Shown in pieces: positions 1-6,029 of a stretch of 9,677 nt of DNA (positions within the stretch are counted from its first letter, which is position 1; each line of letters begins with the position of its first letter). The notes under the pieces were generated by a model. The model ran no database searches. It saw nothing but the letters and a program-made list of their open reading frames with translations, and was not told the origin of the DNA. The stretch covers positions 1 through 9,677 of the forward strand of contig MHER01000084.1 of the NCBI GenBank assembly GCA_001805205.1, in the 5' to 3' direction. This DNA is from Nitrospirae bacterium RIFCSPLOW2_12_42_9 (GTDB taxonomy: Bacteria > Nitrospirota > 9FT-COMBO-42-15 > HDB-SIOI813). The translations under genes were made by a program, and so were the position numbers.

Positions 1-33
1 TGAAACAATCATGTTACATGTTAACACAAAGGA
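1..33 (+). repeat. 33-bp repeat, inverted copy of 7476-7508
   Basis: These 33 bases are an exact reverse complement of 7476-7508. The copy at 7476-7508 begins, on the minus strand, with the TGA stop of the pilW-like gene and runs into the leader of the pilX-like gene. Here the repeat starts at the first base of the window, so it may extend further left and may likewise begin with a stop codon of a gene outside the window. Similarity continues weakly past base 33: ATGAAAAT here against GTGAAAAC there. The identity is read directly; the meaning is inference. Confidence 0.85.
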
Positions 34-48
34 CAATGAAAATGGGCG

Positions 49-119
49 TAGACGTAGGGACAGACCTTTAGGTCTGTCCAACAGGAAAGGGACAAACCTG
101 AAGGTTTGTCCCTACAGCG
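49..119 (+). repeat. 71-bp double-palindrome interspersed repeat (copy 1)
   Basis: Two adjacent short palindromes form this element. The first has arms GGACAGACCT (58-67) and AGGTCTGTCC (70-79). The second has arms GGGACAAACCT (89-99) and AGGTTTGTCCC (102-112). Each would fold into a hairpin of 10-11 bp with a 2-nt centre. The whole 71 nt recurs in opposite orientation at 8425-8495 with 66 of 71 bases identical; four of the five differences lie in the spacer between palindromes. This is the pattern of a dispersed REP-like or MITE-like repeat. No transposase gene is in the window. Confidence 0.85.
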
Positions 120-127
120 TTGTGTTC

Positions 128-148
128 GGGGGGGATTTTCGGGTGAAA
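128..148 (+). repeat. GGGATTTTCGRGTGAA motif, copy 1
   Basis: A G-run followed by ATTTTCGGGTGAAA. It matches 20 of 21 bases of the minus-strand sequence at 7422-7402 (pilX-like start) and 15 of 16 bases of the sequence at 8413-8398 (pilW-like start). In the two gene-linked copies the GTG is the apparent start codon. Here the frame after GTG reads VKYIGCVINRQR and then runs into the palindrome at 184-207, without a hydrophobic pilin segment. It is best seen as the end of an interspersed repeat or a remnant of a gene start. Confidence 0.7.
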
Positions 149-183
149 TACATAGGGTGTGTTATTAACAGACAAAGAGTGCA

Positions 184-207
184 GGGACAGACCTTAAGGT
201 CTGTCCC
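184..207. repeat. 24-bp perfect palindrome of the GGGACAGACC family
   Basis: GGGACAGACCTT (184-195) is followed immediately by its exact reverse complement (196-207). It is a single unit of the family seen doubled at 49-119 and 8425-8495, and it shares the flank CTACGTCT. It lies 7 bp beyond the ilvE stop codon on the ilvE coding strand. A hairpin in the transcript could protect or end the ilvE mRNA, but no T-run follows it, so it is not a canonical intrinsic terminator. Confidence 0.85.
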
Positions 208-214
208 TACGTCT

Positions 215-1129
215 TTACAGATAAGTAAGCCAATCTTTATATCGAGTGTCTTTACCGTAAACTATATTGAAAAATGTCTCCTGAAGATTTTTTGTTACAG
301 GGCCTGGTTTTCCACTTCCAATAACACGGTTATCTACTTCTCTAATGGGTGTTAGCTCAGCAGCAGTACCGGTAAGAAAGGCCTCATCAGCAATATAGAG
401 GTCATCCCTTGTAAACCTCTCCTCAATGACTGAAATACCCTTATCGCGTGCAATCTGAATAATGGACTCTCTTGTTATACCCTCCAGTATGGATGTAAGG
501 GGGGTAGTCTTTATACGACCCTTCCTGATTATAAAGATATTCTCTCCGCTGCCCTCTGCAATATAACCGTCAGGGTCAAGCAGGACAGCCTCATCATATC
601 CGGCAGCCTTAACCTCTTTCTTGGCAAGTACGGAATTCACATAATAACCCGGCACCTTGGCCCTTGTCATAGATATATTTACATGATGCCTGGTGAAGGA
701 GGATATCTTCACCCTAATCCCTCTTTCAAGTCCTTCATCTCCCAGATAGGAACCCCATGACCATGCTGCAATAGCAACATTTACCGGGTTGTCCTCAACA
801 TAAAGCCCCATTGAGCCATAACCAATATAAACTATTGGACGTATATAACATGCCTCAAGCCTGTTTGCAGTTACTGTCTCTTTTATAGCCTCTCTAATTT
901 CTTCTCTTGAATAGGGCATGTCAATGTTCACGATATGGGCAGAGGAAAATAGCCTTTCAACATGGTCATCAAGCCTGAATATAGCCGGGCCATTAATCGT
1001 CTTATAGCATCTTATCCCCTCAAATACACCCACACCATAATGCAGTGTATGGGTCAGAACATGTACCCTCGCATCCTTCCAATCTACAAGTTTACCATCC
1101 ATCCATATCTTTTCTGACTCTTTTAGCAT
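215..1129 (-). CDS. ilvE: Branched-chain amino acid aminotransferase (class IV PLP enzyme)
   Basis: This cytoplasmic enzyme transfers the amino group between glutamate/2-oxoglutarate and leucine, isoleucine or valine, the last step of branched-chain amino acid synthesis. The 304-aa product has the usual family length and full fold-type IV layout. An N-terminal block has [14 protein letters not shown] (27-40) and HVERL (56-60). The catalytic lysine is K158 in [12 protein letters not shown]. The motif EGSGEN lies at 192-197, the cofactor phosphate-binding LEGITR at 215-220 and TGTAAE at 253-258. The ATG at 1129 is preceded by GGAGGGAAGG, a strong ribosome binding site. The gene is divergent from the membrane kinase-like gene and has its own promoter. 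A 24-bp palindrome lies just past the stop. Nothing links it functionally to the pilus genes. D-amino acid transaminase is a related alternative, but the length and TGTAAE/EGSGEN sequences favour IlvE. Confidence 0.95.
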   Translation of the reverse strand: MLKESEKIWMDGKLVDWKDARVHVLTHTLHYGVGVFEGIRCYKTINGPAIFRLDDHVERLFSSAHIVNIDMPYSREEIREAIKETVTANRLEACYIRPIVYIGYGSMGLYVEDNPVNVAIAAWSWGSYLGDEGLERGIRVKISSFTRHHVNISMTRAKVPGYYVNSVLAKKEVKAAGYDEAVLLDPDGYIAEGSGENIFIIRKGRIKTTPLTSILEGITRESIIQIARDKGISVIEERFTRDDLYIADEAFLTGTAAELTPIREVDNRVIGSGKPGPVTKNLQETFFNIVYGKDTRYKDWLTYL

Positions 1130-1158
1130 GACCTTCCCTCCGCTTGAAAAATAATCTC

Positions 1159-1188
1159 AATATAATCACAGCAGCGCTATATTGTCAA
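1159..1188 (-). promoter_or_regulatory. Sigma70-type promoter for ilvE
   Basis: On the minus strand a perfect -35 box TTGACA (1188-1183) is followed after 18 nt by TATATT (1164-1159), five of six matches to the -10 consensus. The ilvE ATG is about 30 nt downstream of the -10 box. A TATAAT on the plus strand (1161-1166) overlaps the same bases, but I see no good -35 for it at the usual distance. The promoter of the divergent plus-strand gene is therefore unresolved. Confidence 0.65.
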
Positions 1189-1227
1189 TTTTTTTATGAA
1201 TATAGTAACATGAAGCAGGAGATTAAT

Positions 1228-1797
1228 ATGAGAAGACTCTTTCACCTTATATCAGGCCTTTTCCTTATATTTATTACAGCCTATTTAGACAGTATGAAAG
1301 GGATACTTCTTGTATTATCACTATTCTTACTTATGTCTATTGTTGAAGTTATAAGATTATATCATCCTGATGTGAATCGCCTCTTTCTCCGGTGTTTTAG
1401 TCTGCTGGTCCGGCCGCATGAAGAAAATAAACCAACAACTACTATCTATTTCCTGTCAGGGATGCTGATATCCCTGATATTTTTTAACAGAGATATAGCA
1501 TTGTATGCCATAACTATCCTGACCATAGGAGACCCGGCTGCTTCAACATTCGGTAAAAGATTTGGCAGGCATCTTTTCAAAGGGAAAAGCCTTGAGGGGA
1601 GTCTGGCCTTTCTTTTTGTCTCATTTATAACAGGATTAATACTTCACAGGTTATGGCCCGGGTTATCAACGGAAATAATGATTGCAGGGGCTGTTGCAGG
1701 TACTATTGCAGAGTTATTATCGATAAGAATAGATGACAATCTTATAATCCCTGTTGCATCATCGGTTGTAATGCAGGGTTTGTCATCACTTATTTAA
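1228..1797 (+). CDS. Diacylglycerol/polyprenol kinase-like integral membrane protein (SEC59/DGK1/phytol kinase family)
   Basis: This small polytopic membrane protein has 189 aa. The key block is GDPAASTFGKRFGRHLFKGK followed by SLEGSLAF, roughly residues 100-127. It matches the conserved GDxxAxxxGkxxG...gKSxEGSxAff signature of CTP-dependent lipid kinases such as yeast Dgk1 and Sec59 and plant phytol kinase, which are related to CdsA. About five or six hydrophobic segments surround it. The substrate (diacylglycerol, a polyprenol or phytol-like alcohol) cannot be told from sequence. I chose the ATG at 1228 because AGGAG (1217-1221) lies 6 nt upstream. A TTG at 1144 and an ATG at 1210 are also in frame but lack such a site. 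The last 8 bp overlap the end of pilQ from the opposite strand. Full CdsA enzymes are longer and carry a different C-terminal signature, so CdsA is unlikely. Confidence 0.8.
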   Translation: MRRLFHLISGLFLIFITAYLDSMKGILLVLSLFLLMSIVEVIRLYHPDVNRLFLRCFSLLVRPHEENKPTTTIYFLSGMLISLIFFNRDIALYAITILTIGDPAASTFGKRFGRHLFKGKSLEGSLAFLFVSFITGLILHRLWPGLSTEIMIAGAVAGTIAELLSIRIDDNLIIPVASSVVMQGLSSLI

Positions 1798-3088
1798 ACC
1801 CGTCTGACTCAATCTTATTTACCTTATCCATCTCTCTCTGGATTATCTCTGCACTCCTCAGGTCCACAATATGGGGAGTTATCACTACAATTGTTTCGGT
1901 CCTGGACAGGTTCTCTGTCTTCCTTTTAAATAAGTACCCAAGGATGGGAATCCTGCCAAGCAGGGGTATCTGCTTATCAACCTTCTCTTTCCTGTCCCTT
2001 ATCAGGCCTCCGATAAATATAGACTCTCCATCTCTCACAGCCACTTGAGTTGTAACCTCTGTTGTAGTCTCAGAAGGAAGACCCTGTGTTACTACACCAT
2101 CACTGACCTTAGGGTAGATTGTCAATAGAATATTCCCGTCATTGCCAATTCGTGGTGTAATCTTCAACATAGTTCCAATCTCAAGGAATTCAACATCCTC
2201 AGTAGTCACCTGGTTTGCAGTAGTTGTAACCCTGTATCCTAATCTCCCGCCTATTATTATCTGGGCCTCTTTATTATCAAGGGTAACAAGTTTAGGTGTG
2301 GCAAGGGTTTTAAGATCCCCTTTTTGCTGAAGTGTATCAAGAAACATCTTAAAGCTTGGTGTATCTACATTAAAGTATAATCCTGGCGCTCCGGTTGTAG
2401 CTGGATTGAAGAAGTTTGATCCCTGAAATGTAAAAGTGGAATCTCCTTCTGTAACAACCTTACTCCAGTCTACACCGAGCTGCAGGTCATCACTGAGCCT
2501 TATCTCAAGTATCTTCGCTTCAATGAGAACCTGTTTTGGGACTACATCCATATTGTTTAATACGGTTTCAATCCTGTTAAGATTTTCAACTAAGTCCTCA
2601 ACAACTATCAAATTATTGGAAATGTTTACAGTGACCTTCCCATTCGTGGAACTATATTCCTTTATAGATGCGGCTATATCAGAGGCATTTATATAGTGCA
2701 GCTTAAAACTCCTTATCTGACGATGCGGGGTAAACGCCGGTTGCGTTGGAGAATCCTGGGTTGTCAATTGACTTGCAGGTTTTATAAATATTATCTCTCC
2801 CATCTTTTCAATTCCATATCCATTTATTTTAAGGGCAGCCTCAAGGGCATCCTGGATTGTCACATTATGGAGATCATAGGTTACCTTTCCAGTAACATCA
2901 TTTCCAACTACAACATTATATCCACCCTCTCCTGCCAGGATCTTTACAACATCACGGAGATCAGCATCTTTAAAACTAATAGTAATTAAGTTTGTATTTC
3001 CCTGGCCATAGGAAGAATAGAATGGAAAACAGGTAAGAACTATTGTGATAATAAGAGAAATAAATAAGTTCTGTAACTTTATCTTCAT
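1790..3088 (-). CDS. pilQ: Type IV pilus secretin PilQ (short form)
   Basis: This outer-membrane secretin forms the gated ring through which the pilus passes. The 432-aa product has a signal peptide (about 1-29, ending SSYGQG). An STN/N0-type domain follows at about 34-105 (ISFKDADLRDVVKILAGEG). A NolW-like N1 domain lies at about 124-182 (RSFKLHYINASDIAASI). The secretin domain spans about 184-408. The secretin signature is clear at 354-387 (GESIFIGGLIRD, then QIPLLGRIPILGYLF), followed by TETIVVITPHIV. Proteobacterial PilQ is typically well over 600 aa because of peptidoglycan-binding AMIN domains, which are absent here. The ATG at 3088 has AGAGGG 8 nt upstream. It lies 44 nt after pilP and ends the operon, overlapping the convergent gene by 8 bp. 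A general type II secretin is the alternative, but pilMNOP context settles it. Confidence 0.94.
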   Translation of the reverse strand: MKIKLQNLFISLIITIVLTCFPFYSSYGQGNTNLITISFKDADLRDVVKILAGEGGYNVVVGNDVTGKVTYDLHNVTIQDALEAALKINGYGIEKMGEIIFIKPASQLTTQDSPTQPAFTPHRQIRSFKLHYINASDIAASIKEYSSTNGKVTVNISNNLIVVEDLVENLNRIETVLNNMDVVPKQVLIEAKILEIRLSDDLQLGVDWSKVVTEGDSTFTFQGSNFFNPATTGAPGLYFNVDTPSFKMFLDTLQQKGDLKTLATPKLVTLDNKEAQIIIGGRLGYRVTTTANQVTTEDVEFLEIGTMLKITPRIGNDGNILLTIYPKVSDGVVTQGLPSETTTEVTTQVAVRDGESIFIGGLIRDRKEKVDKQIPLLGRIPILGYLFKRKTENLSRTETIVVITPHIVDLRSAEIIQREMDKVNKIESDGFK

Positions 3089-3132
3089 GTTAAAAACCCT
3101 CTGTCAGGCCTGATAATCTTCCCATATAAATA

Positions 3133-3576
3133 TCACTCAATGGTAAACCTTATAACTATATCCCCCTTTGAAAGGGTAACACCTTCAGCAGATATCTCTG
3201 AAACTATATAATCCTCGATCATATCACCTGTCTTAACTATTTTATGATTCAGAAGGGCTGCTGCTTTATCATTTCCTGTCAATATCCCTCTAAGTCTTAA
3301 ACTCTTTAACGGAACATCCCCTCTATCTCTCTTTACATTTCCTGTATCTGTATTCGTACCTGTTCCAGCAGGGGCTCTTCCCATCCTTCCATATGGCGCA
3401 CTGATAAAAGGGTTCCTTGTGATTGACGGTTGTTTATTATCATTTGAATTTTCTGAAGGCACAACCTGTTGATTAGTCCCTGTAGCATCTTCGGCAAAAG
3501 CAGCAGACAACCTGAACATATCAGAATAAAATACAAATATCATAAAAAATATAAGTGAAAAATATCTCATTATCAT
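3133..3576 (-). CDS. pilP: Type IV pilus alignment protein PilP
   Basis: This periplasmic protein connects the PilN/PilO inner-membrane complex to the PilQ secretin. The product is 147 aa. It has a hydrophobic signal segment ending near AAFA (25-28), a long polar low-complexity linker (29-85), and a C-terminal beta domain with LKSLRLRGIL (90-99) and a KTGD turn typical of PilP. The short RNPF motif (54-57) is the usual PilP segment preceding the linker. No lipobox cysteine is present, so the protein is probably secreted or held by an uncleaved anchor, unlike the lipoprotein PilP of Pseudomonas and Neisseria. The ATG at 3576 lies directly against the pilO stop codon and has GAGGA about 7 nt upstream; a second ATG two codons later is possible. 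Confidence 0.88.
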   Translation of the reverse strand: MIMRYFSLIFFMIFVFYSDMFRLSAAFAEDATGTNQQVVPSENSNDNKQPSITRNPFISAPYGRMGRAPAGTGTNTDTGNVKRDRGDVPLKSLRLRGILTGNDKAAALLNHKIVKTGDMIEDYIVSEISAEGVTLSKGDIVIRFTIE

Positions 3577-4119
3577 TTACACATCCTCTTTATTTTTATC
3601 CAAAGAAAGTACTATTAGTTTTAATCTGACATTCACACTGTTATTTTCCGGGTCCTTATCTATTGAGAGAGAATCTATCTTTACCCCCCTCCAATCATCC
3701 TCCAGATGATATAGAAAGTTATACGCATTAGGAAATCCACCTGTAATCTCTGCAGTAAATGAAGTCTTTCTGATTGTATTATCACCAATCGAACTACCTG
3801 GTTCTAAAGATACAATCTCCACCCTGTGTCTCCTGGCAAGTATTGAAACATAGTTTATAAGGTATGGGACTAATTTATCCTTTGTTATAAAAAGATTTTG
3901 TCCTTTTACCTCCTTTTCCATATCAAGGACGCCTGCTGCCTTATTTTTCTCCCTCTCCAGTGTAATAGAATTCTTTCTGATATCCTCTTTGAGGGAATAT
4001 CTTTTATTTTTCATTAAACGATAATCAGAAATATCATCTTTGAGAAGGATGATAATAGATAATATAATTGAGATTACTATAGCGATAATTGAGATTATGT
4101 CTATCTTCCTCTTATCCAT
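3577..4119 (-). CDS. pilO: Type IV pilus inner-membrane protein PilO
   Basis: PilO pairs with PilN in the inner membrane and periplasm as part of the alignment complex. From the ATG at 4119 the product is 180 aa. A short cytoplasmic tail (MDKRK) leads to one membrane helix (about 7-26), a charged coiled-coil region (about 30-70) and a C-terminal ferredoxin-like domain. That domain includes VSILARRHRVEIVSLEPG and FPNAYNFLYHLEDDWRGVKI, the latter typical of PilO. The frame stays open upstream to 4218, but those 33 codons lie in the inserted palindromic element and resemble no PilO N-terminus. The ATG at 4119 has GAGGGG 4-5 nt upstream and yields the normal start. The gene abuts pilP. The insertion now separates it from pilN by 141 nt, whereas neighbouring genes overlap. 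Confidence 0.9.
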   Translation of the reverse strand: MDKRKIDIISIIAIVISIILSIIILLKDDISDYRLMKNKRYSLKEDIRKNSITLEREKNKAAGVLDMEKEVKGQNLFITKDKLVPYLINYVSILARRHRVEIVSLEPGSSIGDNTIRKTSFTAEITGGFPNAYNFLYHLEDDWRGVKIDSLSIDKDPENNSVNVRLKLIVLSLDKNKEDV

Positions 4120-4127
4120 TTTCCCCT

Positions 4128-4300
4128 CTAAGTGCCTCAGTTCATAAATACGGTGACACACCGAGGTAGCCGAGCCGCCCCACCGGCAAGGCGCGTGACT
4201 GAGACATAGTCTTTGCACTATGTCGCAAGGAGCGCAACGCAGCCAGTGGGGATGGATCGGCTACCGAATGTAACCGTATTTGTGAATTGAGGCACTAAGT
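4128..4300. mobile_element. Palindromic MITE-like element inserted between pilN and pilO
   Basis: The ends 4131-4157 and 4270-4296 are inverted repeats with 24 of 27 bases matching (AGTGCCTCAGTTCATAAATA and its complement). Inner pairs include GGTAGCCGA (4165-4173) with TCGGCTACC (4257-4265), CCCCAC (4178-4183) with GTGGGG (4246-4251), and a central hairpin GACATAGT (4203-4210) with ACTATGTC (4217-4224). CTAAGT occurs at both borders (4128-4133 and 4295-4300), consistent with a 5-6 bp target duplication. The core is more GC-rich than the pil genes and has no transposase. The element is non-autonomous and would form one long hairpin in the operon transcript. It encodes the last 11 codons and stop of pilN. 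Confidence 0.85.
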
Positions 4301-4929
4301 CTGCACTCAATCTCGAACATTATGGTTTTGCCCTTTTCTGCTTCTCCTGTTTTCAGATATTTCAATGTAACATCACTGAACATTGTTTGATCTGATAATT
4401 GTGACAGTATTGATGCCAGGGCTGAATTAGACTGCGATGTCCCCTGAAGTATCAATATATTCCCCCCTGCCTTCTGTATATTAGTCAGGTTTGATGGAGG
4501 ATTACTATTGAAATACCCTCCCTGTGAAGGCCCTTCTTTATTCACTAAGATATTCGGATTATCATATCTTGCCTCTAAATGTGTAAGGATAATACCATCA
4601 TTTATAGAGTTGTCGATTGCGGCAAACATATCCATCATCGGTCCTTTTTGTGATAACCGGCTTAACCTTTCTTTAATATTCACCATCTCCTTCTCTTTAA
4701 TTTCAATGAGGTTTAATTCAGTCACTTCTGTTGACAATCTTTTAACTTCTGATTCGAGTCTGTTAATGTCCCTGCTTATAGAATTATTTACTACCTTAAT
4801 CGCTATATTGGTTATGAGCACCAATAAAAAACACCCGATAAATACAAATATCCAGTATCTTATTCTCTCTTTAAAGATCTCGTGTTGTATTATGTCTGGC
4901 GGTATCAGATTTAGTTCATAATCGCGCAT
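4261..4929 (-). CDS. pilN: Type IV pilus inner-membrane protein PilN, C-terminus rewritten by an insertion
   Basis: PilN binds PilM through its short cytoplasmic N-terminus and dimerises with PilO in the periplasm. The 222-aa product begins with MRDYELNLIPPDI, the family's conserved NLxP-type PilM-binding motif. It has one membrane helix (about 25-47), a coiled coil (about 50-95) and a periplasmic domain ending with SDVTLKYLKTGE and MFEIECRL. The ATG at 4929 lies within the last codons of pilM (19-nt overlap). Residues 212-222 (SASIHKYGYIR) and the stop codon are encoded by the inserted palindromic element. If one repeat unit (167 nt) is removed, the frame instead ends with RGENG and a TAA that overlaps the pilO ATG in ATGGATAA. 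Since only the tail past the last conserved strand is altered, the protein is probably still functional. Confidence 0.9.
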   Translation of the reverse strand: MRDYELNLIPPDIIQHEIFKERIRYWIFVFIGCFLLVLITNIAIKVVNNSISRDINRLESEVKRLSTEVTELNLIEIKEKEMVNIKERLSRLSQKGPMMDMFAAIDNSINDGIILTHLEARYDNPNILVNKEGPSQGGYFNSNPPSNLTNIQKAGGNILILQGTSQSNSALASILSQLSDQTMFSDVTLKYLKTGEAEKGKTIMFEIECRLSASIHKYGYIR

Positions 4930-6029
4930 TGTGTATCAAATCCTCTAAGGGCAAGCCCTATTGCAATAACAAATATTGGAAAGTTATCCTTTACTGTCTC
5001 CTTTAATGTCTCAACATGACTGAATATCAAATCTGGATCAAAGGGCTTGACTCCTATACCAAATGATTTATGCACATAAGCATTAAGATGTTTTAGAAGC
5101 CCTCCGCTGCCGATTATATATATCTGATCTATCATGGCCCCTTTCATCTCAGATGTACAATATATGAGTATCTTTTCTATCTCCCTATTAAGTTCCTCCA
5201 TAGCCGGAGAAACAATTTCATACAAATGTGCCGGGATATCTTCATCCTGCATGACACATGTTTCATCATCTATCACTATTCGTGGAGCAGAAGACCAGTC
5301 CACTCCATATCTGTGCATAAACTTTCTTGCCTCATTAATGTCAATATCCAGGTTGGATACCACCTTTTCTGTGATATTATTCTCACCCCATCCCATCTTT
5401 CTATCTATAAGGATCATGTCATCCCATAATATTGTAGAGAAACTATTAACATCACCAATATTAACTACAAGAATACGCTTCTCAGACGGGTCCTTGAATT
5501 TCTTTATTGCCCTGTTAATTGCATTAGGACCTATATCTATAGCTTTTACTTTAAATCCAACCCTTTTAAAAATATTCAGATAATTTACAACATCACTCCT
5601 CTTTGTAAATATCAGGAGTATCTTTTTCGATTCATCCGACCCTCCGGCTACACTACTTACAGGAAGATAATCAATTACAGCCTCTTCAATGGGATATGGA
5701 ATATATTCTTTCGACTCTCTTAATATGGCCTGTTCTACAGTCTCATTCTCCCTCAAAGATATCTTCACAGGGATAATACTGACAAGGGATGGAGGCATAC
5801 GAGTTACAACCTCTTTACCCCGGAAATTATCCTGTTTTAAGATTTTAGTAAGTACATCCGGTACTATAGTGCCCTCACTTAGGTTATCATCAGGCAGCAT
5901 CATAATATCTGCATCCTGTATATATAGTCCATTAGATGAAGCAGCCAGTTGAACAATATTTACTGACCGTGTCCCGATATCAATCCCTATAGGTGAATAA
6001 GCTGTCCGATTTCCGTTTTTAATATACAT
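4911..6029 (-). CDS. pilM: Type IV pilus actin-like ATPase-fold protein PilM
   Basis: PilM is a cytoplasmic actin/FtsA-fold protein that binds the PilN N-terminus and links the alignment complex to the motor. The 372-aa product has normal family length. It shows a phosphate-1 loop GIDIGTRSVNIVQL (15-28), the typical PilM segment EYIPYPIEEAVIDY (108-121), a phosphate-2-like loop ILVVNIGDVNSFS (186-198), an adenosine-type motif IYIIGSGGLLKHL (303-315) and the common C-terminal IAIGLALRG (355-363). The phosphate-2 aspartate usually seen as DIG is asparagine here (NIG, N190), which might weaken nucleotide hydrolysis. The ATG at 6029 overlaps the end of the upstream pilX-like gene by 11 nt and has GAGGTG 4-5 nt upstream. 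It overlaps pilN by 19 nt, indicating translational coupling. Confidence 0.94.
   Translation of the reverse strand: MYIKNGNRTAYSPIGIDIGTRSVNIVQLAASSNGLYIQDADIMMLPDDNLSEGTIVPDVLTKILKQDNFRGKEVVTRMPPSLVSIIPVKISLRENETVEQAILRESKEYIPYPIEEAVIDYLPVSSVAGGSDESKKILLIFTKRSDVVNYLNIFKRVGFKVKAIDIGPNAINRAIKKFKDPSEKRILVVNIGDVNSFSTILWDDMILIDRKMGWGENNITEKVVSNLDIDINEARKFMHRYGVDWSSAPRIVIDDETCVMQDEDIPAHLYEIVSPAMEELNREIEKILIYCTSEMKGAMIDQIYIIGSGGLLKHLNAYVHKSFGIGVKPFDPDLIFSHVETLKETVKDNFPIFVIAIGLALRGFDTQCAIMN

Noticed and set aside
184..207. Palindrome after ilvE as an intrinsic terminator
   Set aside because: No T-run follows it on the ilvE coding strand, and the same unit occurs elsewhere as an interspersed repeat.
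49..207. Short spaced repeats as a CRISPR array
   Set aside because: Units are palindromes with irregular spacing and no unique equal-length spacers; no cas genes are present.
11..355. Plus-strand open frame of 114 codons across the left repeats
   Set aside because: It reads through palindromes and into the antisense of ilvE, with no family resemblance and a start lying in repeat sequence.
1228..1797. CdsA phosphatidate cytidylyltransferase
   Set aside because: At 189 aa it is too short and carries the GD...GKxxG...GKSLEGS signature of the kinase branch rather than the CdsA C-terminal signature.
4120..4218. Longer pilO start at 4218
   Set aside because: The extra 33 codons are encoded by the inserted palindromic element. 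The ATG at 4119 has a good ribosome binding site and gives a normal PilO N-terminus.
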